From NCBI GenBank assembly GCA_015485035.1, contig WFUI01000064.1, positions 1 through 9,143 on the forward strand: a stretch of 9,143 bases of DNA, given 5' to 3'. A program made the position numbers and the translations under genes. Positions 1 to 6,683 of the stretch are shown piece by piece (positions within the stretch are counted from its first letter, which is position 1; every line of letters begins with the position of its first letter). Below the pieces are notes generated by a model, which searched no databases, was not told the DNA's origin, and saw only the letters and a program-made list of their open reading frames with translations. The stretch comes from Mariprofundus sp. GTDB lineage: Bacteria; Pseudomonadota; Zetaproteobacteria; Mariprofundales; Mariprofundaceae.

Positions 1-63
1 GTATGGATGTTGTGCGCATATCATTTCGTCTGAACTGTTATCCAGCTCTTACATTTACTTGTC

Positions 64-69
64 TATAAT
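64..69 (+). promoter_or_regulatory. Candidate -10 box of the acyltransferase gene
   Basis: A perfect TATAAT lies here, in an AT-rich stretch before the acyltransferase gene. I see no good -35 box at 16-18 bases upstream, and the TG two bases before it is one base out of place for an extended -10. Transcription would begin near 75-77. The call rests on the hexamer and its position only. Confidence 0.4.
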
Positions 70-162
70 CTTCAACCTCAAGCCACAAGGTTCGTGTAAA
101 TCTGTTTGTATGCAAAAGCGGATTTGATTGAAAAAACATTGCAAACCGGCAATCATGCAAGC

Positions 163-804
163 ATGGAATGTAAACAGGGGAAGAGAGGGCCTAATGCATT
201 ATTGCGTGCTGTCAACCGGGTGATATGCCGGGGCTGGCACCGTTTGTCCAAAGAGGAGGTCATTTTACCGGACGGGCCGCTTATCCTGGTCGGGAATCAT
301 ATCTGTGGCCTGGACCCACTGTTGATCCAGGCCGCCGTGAACCGCCCCTTATCCTTTCTGATGGCGCGCGAGTATTATCAAAAAATGTGGTATGTACGTT
401 GGGGTTTTGACATGGTGGGAGCTATTCCGGTTAATCCCGGTGGTGCCAACAGACAGGCATTGCGACAGGCCAGCCAGGTTGTACAAGCAGGTAATGCGCT
501 GTGTATATTTCCGGAGGGGGCTGCCAATCCTCCGATTCCGTTGCATCGTATCATGCCCGGTGCCGCACTGATTGCCCGTGAAACCGGGGCGCCGATTATT
601 CCATTCCGGGTATCCGGCGTATGGCCATTCGATCACGTGCACCTGTGGCGTCCGTTTTATCGCCGCAGCCGTGCCAGAGTAGTGGTGGGTGAGGCGATTC
701 AATTATCGAAAATGAATGCGGGAAGAGAAGGGCTTCAGGATGATACGCAGATTATCCGGCATGCAATCAAGTCTCTTGCAAGGTATGACTCCCGGCCTGG
801 CTGA
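163..804 (+). CDS. PlsC-like lysophospholipid/1-acylglycerol-3-phosphate acyltransferase family protein
   Basis: A probable acyltransferase that moves an acyl chain onto a lysophospholipid or glycerol phosphate at the inner membrane. From this start (213 residues) the family blocks are in order: NHICGLDP at 45-52 (the catalytic H-x4-D motif, His46 and Asp51), a glycerol-phosphate-binding-like stretch near 90-95, FPEG at 116-119, and a GAPIIPF strand near 142-148. I see no clear membrane segment. The frame stays open upstream to a TTG at 106 (232 residues), and neither start has a good ribosome site; I prefer the ATG at 163 because it is ATG and still leaves about 25 residues before the core domain. 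The gene stands alone, convergent with pilU. Its exact substrate cannot be told, so I give no symbol. Family membership is secure; the start is not. Confidence 0.85.
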   Translation: MECKQGKRGPNALLRAVNRVICRGWHRLSKEEVILPDGPLILVGNHICGLDPLLIQAAVNRPLSFLMAREYYQKMWYVRWGFDMVGAIPVNPGGANRQALRQASQVVQAGNALCIFPEGAANPPIPLHRIMPGAALIARETGAPIIPFRVSGVWPFDHVHLWRPFYRRSRARVVVGEAIQLSKMNAGREGLQDDTQIIRHAIKSLARYDSRPG

Positions 805-881
805 CAGTTAACCCGTATTGTTTCAGTGTGATTTGTTATGCCACAGGAGCCGTTGTTGTGGTTTGCGCCAGTGTTATGCAA

Positions 882-2069
882 TCAGATATCGAGGCCATGC
901 GAACTTATATTGCGGGAGGTCTGTTCCAAAGCGCTTGTCTTGCCCCCGGAATCCTTAAGGTTAACCATTTTGATTTGTAGCCGGAGATTATTAACCGAGT
1001 CGGCATGGCGAAGGGCTTCATTTTCGGAAATCAGCCCTTCCTTCCACAATGCCAGCAATGATTGATCGAAGGTTTGCATGCCGTAATTTTTGCCGGTGGC
1101 CATGGACTCCTTGATTTCGGAGATAGACCATTTGATGATCAGATCAGAAATACGCGGTGTATTAACCAGAATTTCCACAGCAGGCAGACGTTTGCCGTCC
1201 AGCGATCTGACCAGCCGTTGTGATAATACAGCTTTCATATTCAGAGCCAGATTCAGGCAGACCTGTGGGTGCAGGTCTTCCGGAAAGAAGTTGATAATGC
1301 GTTCCAGCGCCTGATTGGCGTTATTGGCGTGTAGTGTGGCCAGGCACAGGTGGCCTGTTTCAGAGAATTCGAGAGCATGTTCCATGGTTTCCCGGTCGCG
1401 AATTTCGCCTATCAGAATCACATCTGGGGCTTGCCTGAGTGCATTTTTCAGTGCTGTTTGATACTCCAGAGTATCCGTGCCGATTTCACGTTGGGTGATG
1501 ACGGATTTTTTATGCTTATGAAGAAACTCAATGGGGTCTTCAACAGAAATAATATGGCCGCTCTGATTGCTGTTGCGCCAGTCGACCATGGCTGCCAGTG
1601 AGGATGATTTACCACAGCCGGTAGCGCCAACCATGAGCACGAGCCCACGGGGCTCCATAACAATATCTTTGAATATATCCGGCAGACCCAGCTCATCAAT
1701 GGTGGGTATTTCCAGTTTCACCTTGCGGATAACCATGCCAATATGACCGCGCTGGCGGAAAATATTGACCCGGAAACGGCCAATATCATGAAATGAAAGC
1801 GCAAGGTTCATTTCATGTTCGGTTGCAAACCTACGCTGTTGCCTGTCGTTCATTATGGAATAAGCCAGTTGTTCGCATTGGATGGCAGTCAGGGCAGGCT
1901 GATTCATGGTATGAATGATGCCATCAATTCGATAGGAGGGTGGGATATCTGTGGTAAGATAGACATCTGATGCATCGCGTTTTTCCATCACAGACAGGAG
2001 TTGTTTGATAGACAGTTCCCTCGAATCTGCTTCTTTTATACGCTTATTATTTCTTGAGGAAATATTCAT
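882..2069 (-). CDS. pilU: PilU, type IV pilus retraction ATPase accessory to PilT
   Basis: A hexameric secretion-superfamily ATPase that works with PilT at the inner-membrane base of type IV pili to pull pili in. In the 395 residues: N-terminal PAS-like domain about 20-110, Walker A GATGCGKSS at 148-156 (Lys154), Asp box SVEDPIEF near 175-182, Walker B DVILIGEIRD at 216-225 (Glu222), and His box TGHLCLATLHANNANQAL from 238 (His240, His247). The stretches IPTIDELGLPD and RQAPDVILIGEIRDRETMEH are typical of PilU rather than PilT. It is a little longer than the Pseudomonas protein (about 380), through about 18 extra residues at the front and a polar tail after residue 368. The ATG at 2069 has no visible ribosome site and lies 22 bases after the pilT stop, which suggests translation coupled to pilT. 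Confidence 0.93.
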   Translation of the reverse strand: MNISSRNNKRIKEADSRELSIKQLLSVMEKRDASDVYLTTDIPPSYRIDGIIHTMNQPALTAIQCEQLAYSIMNDRQQRRFATEHEMNLALSFHDIGRFRVNIFRQRGHIGMVIRKVKLEIPTIDELGLPDIFKDIVMEPRGLVLMVGATGCGKSSSLAAMVDWRNSNQSGHIISVEDPIEFLHKHKKSVITQREIGTDTLEYQTALKNALRQAPDVILIGEIRDRETMEHALEFSETGHLCLATLHANNANQALERIINFFPEDLHPQVCLNLALNMKAVLSQRLVRSLDGKRLPAVEILVNTPRISDLIIKWSISEIKESMATGKNYGMQTFDQSLLALWKEGLISENEALRHADSVNNLRLQIKMVNLKDSGGKTSALEQTSRNISSHGLDI

Positions 2070-2091
2070 GAATCAAGCTGTGCAGGGAGCA

Positions 2092-3144
2092 CTAGACAAT
2101 GCCTCCGCCGAAGAGTTTTTTGTTGCTGCTTTTCTCCATTGCGGCCTGTTGGGTAATTTTACGCGACTTGACCAGTTGTTGCAGGTTTGAATCAAGTGTT
2201 TGCATGCCATCCCTCAGTGAGGTTTGCATGACGGATACCATCTGGGCGATCTTGTTTTCACGAATCAGATTTCGGATGGCCGGTGTTCCCAGCATAATTT
2301 CATGAGCGGCAATACGCCCTGTTTCATCAGCAGTCTTGATCAGGGTTTGAGAAATCACGGCACGAATCGATTCAGAAAGCATGGAACGTACCATTTCCTT
2401 TTCTCCGGCCGGAAAGACATCGATGATTCGGTCGATAGTTTTGGGTGCTGAGGACGTGTGCAGTGTTCCGAAGACCATGTGACCGGTTTCAGCTGCGGTC
2501 AAAGCCAGACGAATGGTTTCCAGATCACGCAATTCACCAACCAGAATGACATCCGGGTCTTCACGCAGGGCACTGCGCAGGGCATTGGCGAACGAGTGCG
2601 TATGTGGCCCGAGTTCACGCTGCGAAATCAGGCAGTTTTTGGAGCGATGTACGAATTCAATCGGGTCTTCAATGGTTAAAATATGGCCGCGCTCGCTGTC
2701 ATTGCGATGGTCGACCATGGCTGCCAATGTGGTTGATTTACCGGAACCGGTAGGACCTGTGACCAGACATATGCCGCGTGGCATCATGGCAATATCACGG
2801 AAAACCTGAGGACAGTTCAATTGATCCAGGGTTAAAACCTCATTGGGAATCACACGGAACACAGCCCCCATACCACGCCGCTGCTCGAAGACATTGACAC
2901 GAAAACGGGCGATTTCTCCAAGCGAGAAAGAAAAGTCGATTTCCATATGTTCTTCAAATATTTTGCGCTGGGCGTCACTCATGATGTCGTACACCATGCC
3001 CTGCACATCACGCCTGTCGATATCAGGCATCTTAATACGCGTCATATCACCATTGATACGGATCATTGGGGGTTCACCTGATGACAGGTGCAGGTCTGAA
3101 GCATTGTTTTTAACTGTAAATGCAAGCAGTTCGGATACTTCCAT
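2092..3144 (-). CDS. pilT: PilT, type IV pilus retraction ATPase
   Basis: The main motor for pilus retraction, a hexameric ATPase on the cytoplasmic side of the type IV pilus machine, needed for twitching and often for DNA uptake. In the 350 residues: N-terminal domain with NNASDLHLS at 13-21, Walker A GPTGSGKST at 130-138 (Lys136), Asp box TIEDPIEF from 157 (Glu159), Walker B DVILVGELRD at 198-207 (Glu204), His box TGHMVFGTLHT from 220, and the PilT signature AIRNLIRE at 289-296. Length matches the family (about 345). The frame is open further up to a TTG at 3180, but the ATG at 3144 has a strong ribosome site (GGGGAG, 5-base spacing) and gives the usual PilT N-terminus. First gene of the pilT-pilU transcript, divergent from dksA. 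Confidence 0.96.
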   Translation of the reverse strand: MEVSELLAFTVKNNASDLHLSSGEPPMIRINGDMTRIKMPDIDRRDVQGMVYDIMSDAQRKIFEEHMEIDFSFSLGEIARFRVNVFEQRRGMGAVFRVIPNEVLTLDQLNCPQVFRDIAMMPRGICLVTGPTGSGKSTTLAAMVDHRNDSERGHILTIEDPIEFVHRSKNCLISQRELGPHTHSFANALRSALREDPDVILVGELRDLETIRLALTAAETGHMVFGTLHTSSAPKTIDRIIDVFPAGEKEMVRSMLSESIRAVISQTLIKTADETGRIAAHEIMLGTPAIRNLIRENKIAQMVSVMQTSLRDGMQTLDSNLQQLVKSRKITQQAAMEKSSNKKLFGGGIV

Positions 3145-3149
3145 GATTA

Positions 3150-3155
3150 CTCCCC
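3150..3155 (-). promoter_or_regulatory. Ribosome binding site that fixes the pilT start
   Basis: On the minus strand this reads GGGGAG, followed by five bases (TAATC) and the ATG at 3144. It settles the pilT start against the in-frame TTG at 3180 and ATG at 3162. Confidence 0.8.
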
Positions 3156-3191
3156 GGGGCATTGTGTAGTTTATCACCAACCCATTAGCAG

Positions 3192-3220
3192 AGCATAAGA
3201 GAGTGAGCCATTTGCTGCAA
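3192..3220 (-). promoter_or_regulatory. Weak possible sigma-70 promoter for pilTU
   Basis: On the minus strand TTGCAG (3220-3215) and TATGCT (3197-3192) are 17 bases apart, and the start point would be about 40 bases before the pilT ATG. Both boxes match the consensus only in part (three and four of six), so this is a guess. The -35 part also forms one arm of a small inverted repeat, CTGCAA and TTGCAG, with a 7-base gap (3215-3233). Confidence 0.25.
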
Positions 3221-3347
3221 GTTTGCTTTGCAGAATTCGGCCGGAGATAGATGTTCCGATGTCGATGGGGTGGTCAGGGACTTTTAAAAACATGCTGACG
3301 TGTTGCATACCATCACAATAACCGGGTCAATGCCATAATATTCGGTG

Positions 3348-3390
3348 CTGAAACAAGCTGATTTTAACTGTCGTGTTTTTTTTGTTTCAG
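3348..3390. repeat. 9-bp perfect inverted repeat at the dksA promoter
   Basis: CTGAAACAA at 3348-3356 and TTGTTTCAG at 3382-3390 are perfect inverted copies, 25 bases apart. The right arm ends exactly where the extended -10 of the dksA promoter begins, so it fills the spacer, while the left arm lies upstream of the expected -35 position. This could be a paired operator or a DNA-loop site. No T run follows on either strand in the way a terminator would need. Confidence 0.5.
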
Positions 3391-3399
3391 TGTTATAAT
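3391..3399 (+). promoter_or_regulatory. Extended -10 promoter of dksA
   Basis: TGTTATAAT is a perfect extended -10 element: TG, one base, then TATAAT. No good -35 is found at 16-18 bases upstream, which is usual for extended -10 promoters. Transcription would begin near 3405-3407, giving dksA a leader of about 95 bases. Confidence 0.65.
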
Positions 3400-3458
3400 T
3401 CTCTGACACAGCCTTTATTTACACCATTCACAAGAATCGCTAAGGTTCGCGCCCTTTT

Positions 3459-3481
3459 GGCAATACCGCTTTCGGATTGCC
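3459..3481 (+). promoter_or_regulatory. Strong hairpin in the dksA mRNA leader
   Basis: GGCAAT (3459-3464) pairs with ATTGCC (3476-3481), and inside it CCG (3466-3468) pairs with CGG (3473-3475), leaving a CTTT loop and one bulged A at 3465: nine base pairs. The hairpin ends seven bases before the ribosome site. TGCC at its 3' edge (3478-3481) could instead pair with GGCA at 3486-3489, next to the ribosome site, so two exclusive folds are possible. No T run follows, so it is not an intrinsic terminator. Confidence 0.45.
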
Positions 3482-3488
3482 TATTGGC

Positions 3489-3494
3489 AGGAGG
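3489..3494 (+). promoter_or_regulatory. Ribosome binding site of dksA
   Basis: A full AGGAGG five bases before the ATG at 3500, the best ribosome site in the window. It fits a gene made in large amounts. Confidence 0.85.
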
Positions 3495-3499
3495 ATGAA

Positions 3500-3871
3500 A
3501 TGGCACTGACCAAGAAACAATTGGCAGATTTTGAAAAGCAGTTGACTGACTGGAAGGCTGAACTGGAAGTCGGCCAGAGTGAGAACATGCACTCCATGCA
3601 GGAGCAGGAACAGACGTCGTTTCCTGATCCGACTGATCAGGCCAGTATGGAGACGGATCGCAATTTCGATCTGCGTATCAAGGATCGCGAGCGCAAATTG
3701 ATCAAGAAGATTGATCAGGCTATTGAACGCATCAAGGAAGGCGAGTTCGGGGAATGTGATGCATGCGGTGGCGATATCAGCCTCAAGCGTTTGCAGGCTC
3801 GTCCGGTGACGACGCTTTGTATTGAGTGTAAAACAGCTCAGGAACAGGAAGAACGAACACGCCTTGACTGA
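3500..3871 (+). CDS. dksA: DksA, RNA polymerase-binding transcription factor
   Basis: DksA enters the secondary channel of RNA polymerase and, with ppGpp, lowers rRNA promoter activity and raises that of amino-acid and stress genes. In the 123 residues: a helical first half, the coiled-coil tip with DPTDQA at 43-48 (the D-x2-D-x-A signature: Asp43, Asp46, Ala48), the block KDRERKLIKKI at 61-71, and a C4 zinc finger (Cys86, Cys89, Cys107, Cys110). It is shorter than E. coli DksA (151) because it lacks most of the leading segment before the coiled coil; the key parts remain. The start is set by AGGAGG at 3489. It is a single-gene unit with its own promoter and terminator, divergent from pilT. 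A DksA/TraR-family paralogue is the only real alternative, but the tip and all four cysteines favour DksA itself. Confidence 0.92.
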   Translation: MALTKKQLADFEKQLTDWKAELEVGQSENMHSMQEQEQTSFPDPTDQASMETDRNFDLRIKDRERKLIKKIDQAIERIKEGEFGECDACGGDISLKRLQARPVTTLCIECKTAQEQEERTRLD

Positions 3872-3905
3872 GTCACCCTGATTGAATGATCCCGACTGAA
3901 TTCTG

Positions 3906-3936
3906 AAAAGCCCGCTCACTGTAGCGGGCTTTTTTA
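3906..3936 (+). terminator. Intrinsic terminator of dksA
   Basis: AAAAGCCCGCT (3906-3916) and AGCGGGCTTTT (3923-3933) form a GC-rich stem with a six-base loop (CACTGT), followed by a run of T to 3935. It lies 35 bases after the dksA stop and separates dksA from dnaX. The A-rich left side gives it some potential to work from the other strand, though no minus-strand gene ends here. Confidence 0.93.
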
Positions 3937-4010
3937 TTGAGCATGATATTGATCATAAAACGGGACTGTTGAAACATTGCGTGGCGGAAGCCAAAACGTA
4001 GAGTGGCCAC

Positions 4011-5681
4011 ATGTCTTATCTCGTACTGGCTCGACGCTGGCGACCACAGAAGTTTGCTGACCTTGTAGGTCAGGATATCGTGGTTCGGACCCTGAAAAAT
4101 GCACTGGCCAGTGGCAATCTGGCGCATGCCTATCTGTTATGCGGCATCAGGGGCGTGGGTAAAACCACCATTGCCCGTCTGATGGCGATGGCAGTGAATT
4201 GCGAACAACCTGATCAGGGCGAGCCCTGTGGCGAGTGTGCCGCCTGCCGGAGTATTGCGGATGGCGCAAATCTGGATGTGCAGGAAATGGATGCAGCCAG
4301 TCATACCGGTGTTGATGATGTGCGGGAAATTCTCGATGGTGTCCGATATCCACCTTCCACATTAAAAACCAAGATCTATATCATTGATGAAGCACATATG
4401 TTGTCCAAGAGTGCTTTTAATGCATTGCTGAAAACGCTTGAAGAGCCACCGGCACATGTGATGTTTATACTGGCTACGACAGAGGCGGATAAGCTGCCGG
4501 TCACGGTACGTTCCCGTTGTCAGCGTTTCGATCTGCGCAGACTGGGTCAGAGCGAAATTGCCTCCTATTTGAAACATGTGTTTGATGCCGAGTCTATCAG
4601 GGCGGATACAGATGCTCTTGCGGCGATTGCGCAGGCGGCGGATGGCAGTGTGCGTGATGGATTATCGCTGGCTGAACGGGTTCTGGCCTATTCATCAGGG
4701 CAGTTGAGCGTTGCCGAGGTAATGTCGGCATTGGCCATGGTCGGTTATACACTGGCGCGTTCATTATCCGAAGCGGTTTTTGCCGCTGATTCAGCGCGTG
4801 CTGTGCAATGTTTGCGGAATGTGGTTTCCAGAGGGCACGGACCCCGCAGCCTGCTGGAGGAACTGAGTCGTTTATGGCATCAGCTGGCCTGTTTACAGGT
4901 TGATCCCGATTTGCTGGATGATGAAATGGATGCGGATCATTGCGACTGGCTGGCGCAACAGGCAACACGGTTGGATGCTCAGTCACTGGATTTGCGTTAT
5001 CAGGTATTATTGAATGGTATACGCGATCTGGCCCTGGTTGATGAACGTATGGGGGCAGAAATGGTGCTGTTGCGCCTGTGTGGACTAAACACAATATCTG
5101 CAGTGGCTGCTGTTCCCGGACCTGATGACTCACAGGTCAAACCGGGCTCACCCGCATTCAGGGATATTGAGGATGCAGATGTTACCGGTTCTCAACAGGG
5201 TTGCTCTCAAAACGATCATTCAGCATCGGAAAACCCTGAAGAGGAACCAGCCGTTGAAGCTGGTGATCCTTTGCCGTTATCTGAAACGTCCGAGCCAGCC
5301 GGACATGCTTTCGCGACATGGCAACAGGCTGTGGAAGCATTTGGTGAGGTAAAGCCGGGTGTATCGGCGATGCTGGACCATGTTATCTGTATCGAATTTC
5401 AGGACAGGGTTCGACTGGCGCTGGATAAACACCAGCAACGCGCTATCACCACCAGTGATCGCATGACTTTTGCCGAGTGGCTGGGACGTGAAGTTTTATG
5501 GGAATCACTGGCGGAACACGAAGGTGAATCACTGTCGCAGGAACGTGCCAGACAAGCCCGTCATGAACAGGCGCGTTTACGCAAGGGTGCAGAAGATGAT
5601 CCGCATGTGCAGGCGCTGATGCGTGAAATGGATGCCAGGCTGGTCAAAGTGTTACCTGCCGGTGTCCCGGATAATGAATAG
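4011..5681 (+). CDS. dnaX: DNA polymerase III subunit gamma/tau
   Basis: The ATPase of the clamp loader; it opens and places the sliding clamp and, as tau, holds the core polymerases together. In the 556 residues: the canonical start MSYLVLARRWRP, Walker A GIRGVGKT at 45-52, a zinc module (Cys64, Cys73, Cys76, Cys79), Walker B IIDEAH at 124-129, sensor-1 ATTE near 155, the SRC motif at 168-170, and sensor-2 GSVRD at 212-216. After the lid and collar, about residues 365-430 are an acidic, Ser/Pro-rich linker, then a tau-type C-terminal domain ending in an Arg-rich helix and the QALMREMDARLVKVLP tail. Shorter than E. coli tau (643). I found no A-rich slippery site like that of E. coli, so a separate gamma form is not supported. 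The ribosome site is weak. First gene of the dnaX-ybaB-recR group. Confidence 0.96.
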   Translation: MSYLVLARRWRPQKFADLVGQDIVVRTLKNALASGNLAHAYLLCGIRGVGKTTIARLMAMAVNCEQPDQGEPCGECAACRSIADGANLDVQEMDAASHTGVDDVREILDGVRYPPSTLKTKIYIIDEAHMLSKSAFNALLKTLEEPPAHVMFILATTEADKLPVTVRSRCQRFDLRRLGQSEIASYLKHVFDAESIRADTDALAAIAQAADGSVRDGLSLAERVLAYSSGQLSVAEVMSALAMVGYTLARSLSEAVFAADSARAVQCLRNVVSRGHGPRSLLEELSRLWHQLACLQVDPDLLDDEMDADHCDWLAQQATRLDAQSLDLRYQVLLNGIRDLALVDERMGAEMVLLRLCGLNTISAVAAVPGPDDSQVKPGSPAFRDIEDADVTGSQQGCSQNDHSASENPEEEPAVEAGDPLPLSETSEPAGHAFATWQQAVEAFGEVKPGVSAMLDHVICIEFQDRVRLALDKHQQRAITTSDRMTFAEWLGREVLWESLAEHEGESLSQERARQARHEQARLRKGAEDDPHVQALMREMDARLVKVLPAGVPDNE

Positions 5682-5751
5682 TCTTTTAAGTTAAGTTTAA
5701 TCAGATTTGATATGAATAAACTGGATATGGAAATATGACAGGAGAGAATGC

Positions 5752-6066
5752 ATGAATATCGGAAAGATGATGCAGCAAGCCAAGAAAATGCAGGAAAACA
5801 TGAAACAGATGCAGGAAGAAATGGCTGCGATGGAGATCACCGGTGAGGCCGGAGGGGGCATGGTTAAAGTGATGATGACCGGTGACCAGATTGTACGTCG
5901 TGTTGATATTGACCCGTCCGTATGGGATGAACAGGACAAGGGGCTCATTGAAGACCTGGTGGCAGCTGCCTTTAATCAGGCATCCCAGAAAGTTTCCGAA
6001 ATGCAGAAACAAAAACAGCAGGGATTGATGGCTGGTATGCCATTGCCCCCCGGTTTTTCTCTTTGA
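5752..6066 (+). CDS. ybaB: YbaB/EbfC family nucleoid-associated protein
   Basis: A small DNA-binding protein that forms dimers and sits on the nucleoid; its place between dnaX and recR is the classic one. The 104 residues show the family layout: a Met/Gln/Lys-rich first helix (about 1-28), a beta region with GGGMVKVMMTGD at 34-45 and RRVDIDPSVW near 48-57, a second helix with DLVAAAFNQA, and a Met/Pro/Gly-rich tail with GMPLPPGF. The start has a good ribosome site (AGGAG at 5740-5744, 7-base spacing). The 70 bases after dnaX are AT-rich and hold a weak hairpin (AGTTTAATCA at 5694-5703 against TGAT 5708-5711 and TAAACT 5717-5722), but no terminator. The last four bases overlap the recR start. 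Confidence 0.95.
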   Translation: MNIGKMMQQAKKMQENMKQMQEEMAAMEITGEAGGGMVKVMMTGDQIVRRVDIDPSVWDEQDKGLIEDLVAAAFNQASQKVSEMQKQKQQGLMAGMPLPPGFSL

Positions 6067-6683
6067 TTCATCTGCCGGGCGTGCCGGCACCACTGGCGCG
6101 GGTAATCGAAATGCTGGCTACTTTACCCGGTATCGGTCCGAAAACTGCTATGCGACTGGGCCTGAATCTGTTGTCGCGACCGGCTTCCGATTCCGAGCAT
6201 CTGGCCGAAGCATTGAGAATACTACATGAAGAGGTTGGTTTTTGTGAAACCTGCGGTTGCTTTGCCGAACAGGGGCACTGCCAGTTCTGTACGGATGTGA
6301 ATCGTGATGCGACTGTTATTTGTCTGGTTGAGCAGCCGGTGGATGTGCTGATGATGGAGCGCGGCCATGGCTACCGTGGCTGTTATCATGTGTTGCGTGG
6401 TCGTTTAAGTCCGGTGGATGGTGTCGGACCTGAGCAGCTCAGATTGATCGCGCTGGATAAACGTGTCGAACAGGGGATCAGTGAGTTGATTCTGGCCACC
6501 AGTGCAACGGTGGATGGCGAAGCGACTGCCCACTATCTGGCCAATCGATATCAGCATCAGGATGTTCGGATTTCCCGTATTTCCCGTGGTGTACCGGAAG
6601 GTGGCGAACTGGAATATCTGGATGAACATACCCTGAGCAGAGCGCTGGACCAGCGTGTCAGTTGGGATTCAACGGTGATGTAA
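6063..6683 (+). CDS. recR: Recombination mediator protein RecR
   Basis: RecR works with RecO (and RecF) to load RecA on gapped single-stranded DNA in repair. In the 206 residues: the helix-hairpin-helix LPGIGPKTAMRL at 21-32; a C4 zinc finger (Cys61, Cys64, Cys73, Cys76) with one extra cysteine at 66; a Toprim domain from about 85 to 175 with the acidic LVEQPVDV near 88-95 and RGRLSPVDGVGP at 112-123; and the C-terminal GVPEGGELEYLD motif. Length is usual (about 200). The TTG start at 6063 shares TTGA with the ybaB stop and has no ribosome site of its own, so translation is probably coupled; a GTG at 6081 is the other option. The stop TAA overlaps the yggS ATG by one base. Confidence 0.94.
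   Translation: MIHLPGVPAPLARVIEMLATLPGIGPKTAMRLGLNLLSRPASDSEHLAEALRILHEEVGFCETCGCFAEQGHCQFCTDVNRDATVICLVEQPVDVLMMERGHGYRGCYHVLRGRLSPVDGVGPEQLRLIALDKRVEQGISELILATSATVDGEATAHYLANRYQHQDVRISRISRGVPEGGELEYLDEHTLSRALDQRVSWDSTVM

Larger units (their letters stand above)
3145..3499. other. Divergent control region between pilT and dksA
   Basis: These 355 bases carry no convincing gene on either strand. Towards pilT they hold its ribosome site and a weak possible promoter. In the middle, around 3240-3345, I see nothing I can name. Towards dksA there is a 9-bp inverted repeat (3348-3356 and 3382-3390), a run of eight T (3376-3383), an extended -10 box (3391-3399), and a leader of about 95 bases with a strong hairpin just before the ribosome site. 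Confidence 0.75.

Noticed and set aside
1..105. End of an upstream gene at the window start
   Set aside because: One + frame is open from base 2 to about 126 but the product shows no motif, and the TATAAT box lies within it; there is not enough to call a gene.
841..861. Possible terminator between the convergent acyltransferase and pilU genes
   Set aside because: CCACA and TGTGG make only a five-pair stem with an 11-base loop, and no T run follows on either strand.
3145..3180. N-terminal extension of PilT from a TTG at 3180
   Set aside because: The strong ribosome site GGGGAG lies inside this stretch, five bases before the ATG at 3144, which also gives the usual PilT N-terminus.
3331..3339. 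Second extended -10 (TGCCATAAT) before dksA
   Set aside because: The hexamer is CATAAT with no -35 at proper spacing, and a better element lies 60 bases downstream; it could be a minor start but I cannot support it.
3440..3919. Long open frame on the minus strand over dksA (159 codons)
   Set aside because: It is the antisense shadow of dksA, runs through the dksA leader, and shows no family motif.
3937..4010. Small SRP RNA or a dnaX promoter between the dksA terminator and dnaX
   Set aside because: In some bacteria the SRP RNA gene lies before dnaX, but these 74 bases lack the GGAAGGAAGCAGCC-type core, and no pair of -35/-10 boxes with proper spacing is visible.
4597..5133. 178-codon minus-strand frame inside dnaX
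   Set aside because: The Pro/His-rich product has no recognisable motif and lies fully opposite a well-conserved gene; it reflects codon bias.
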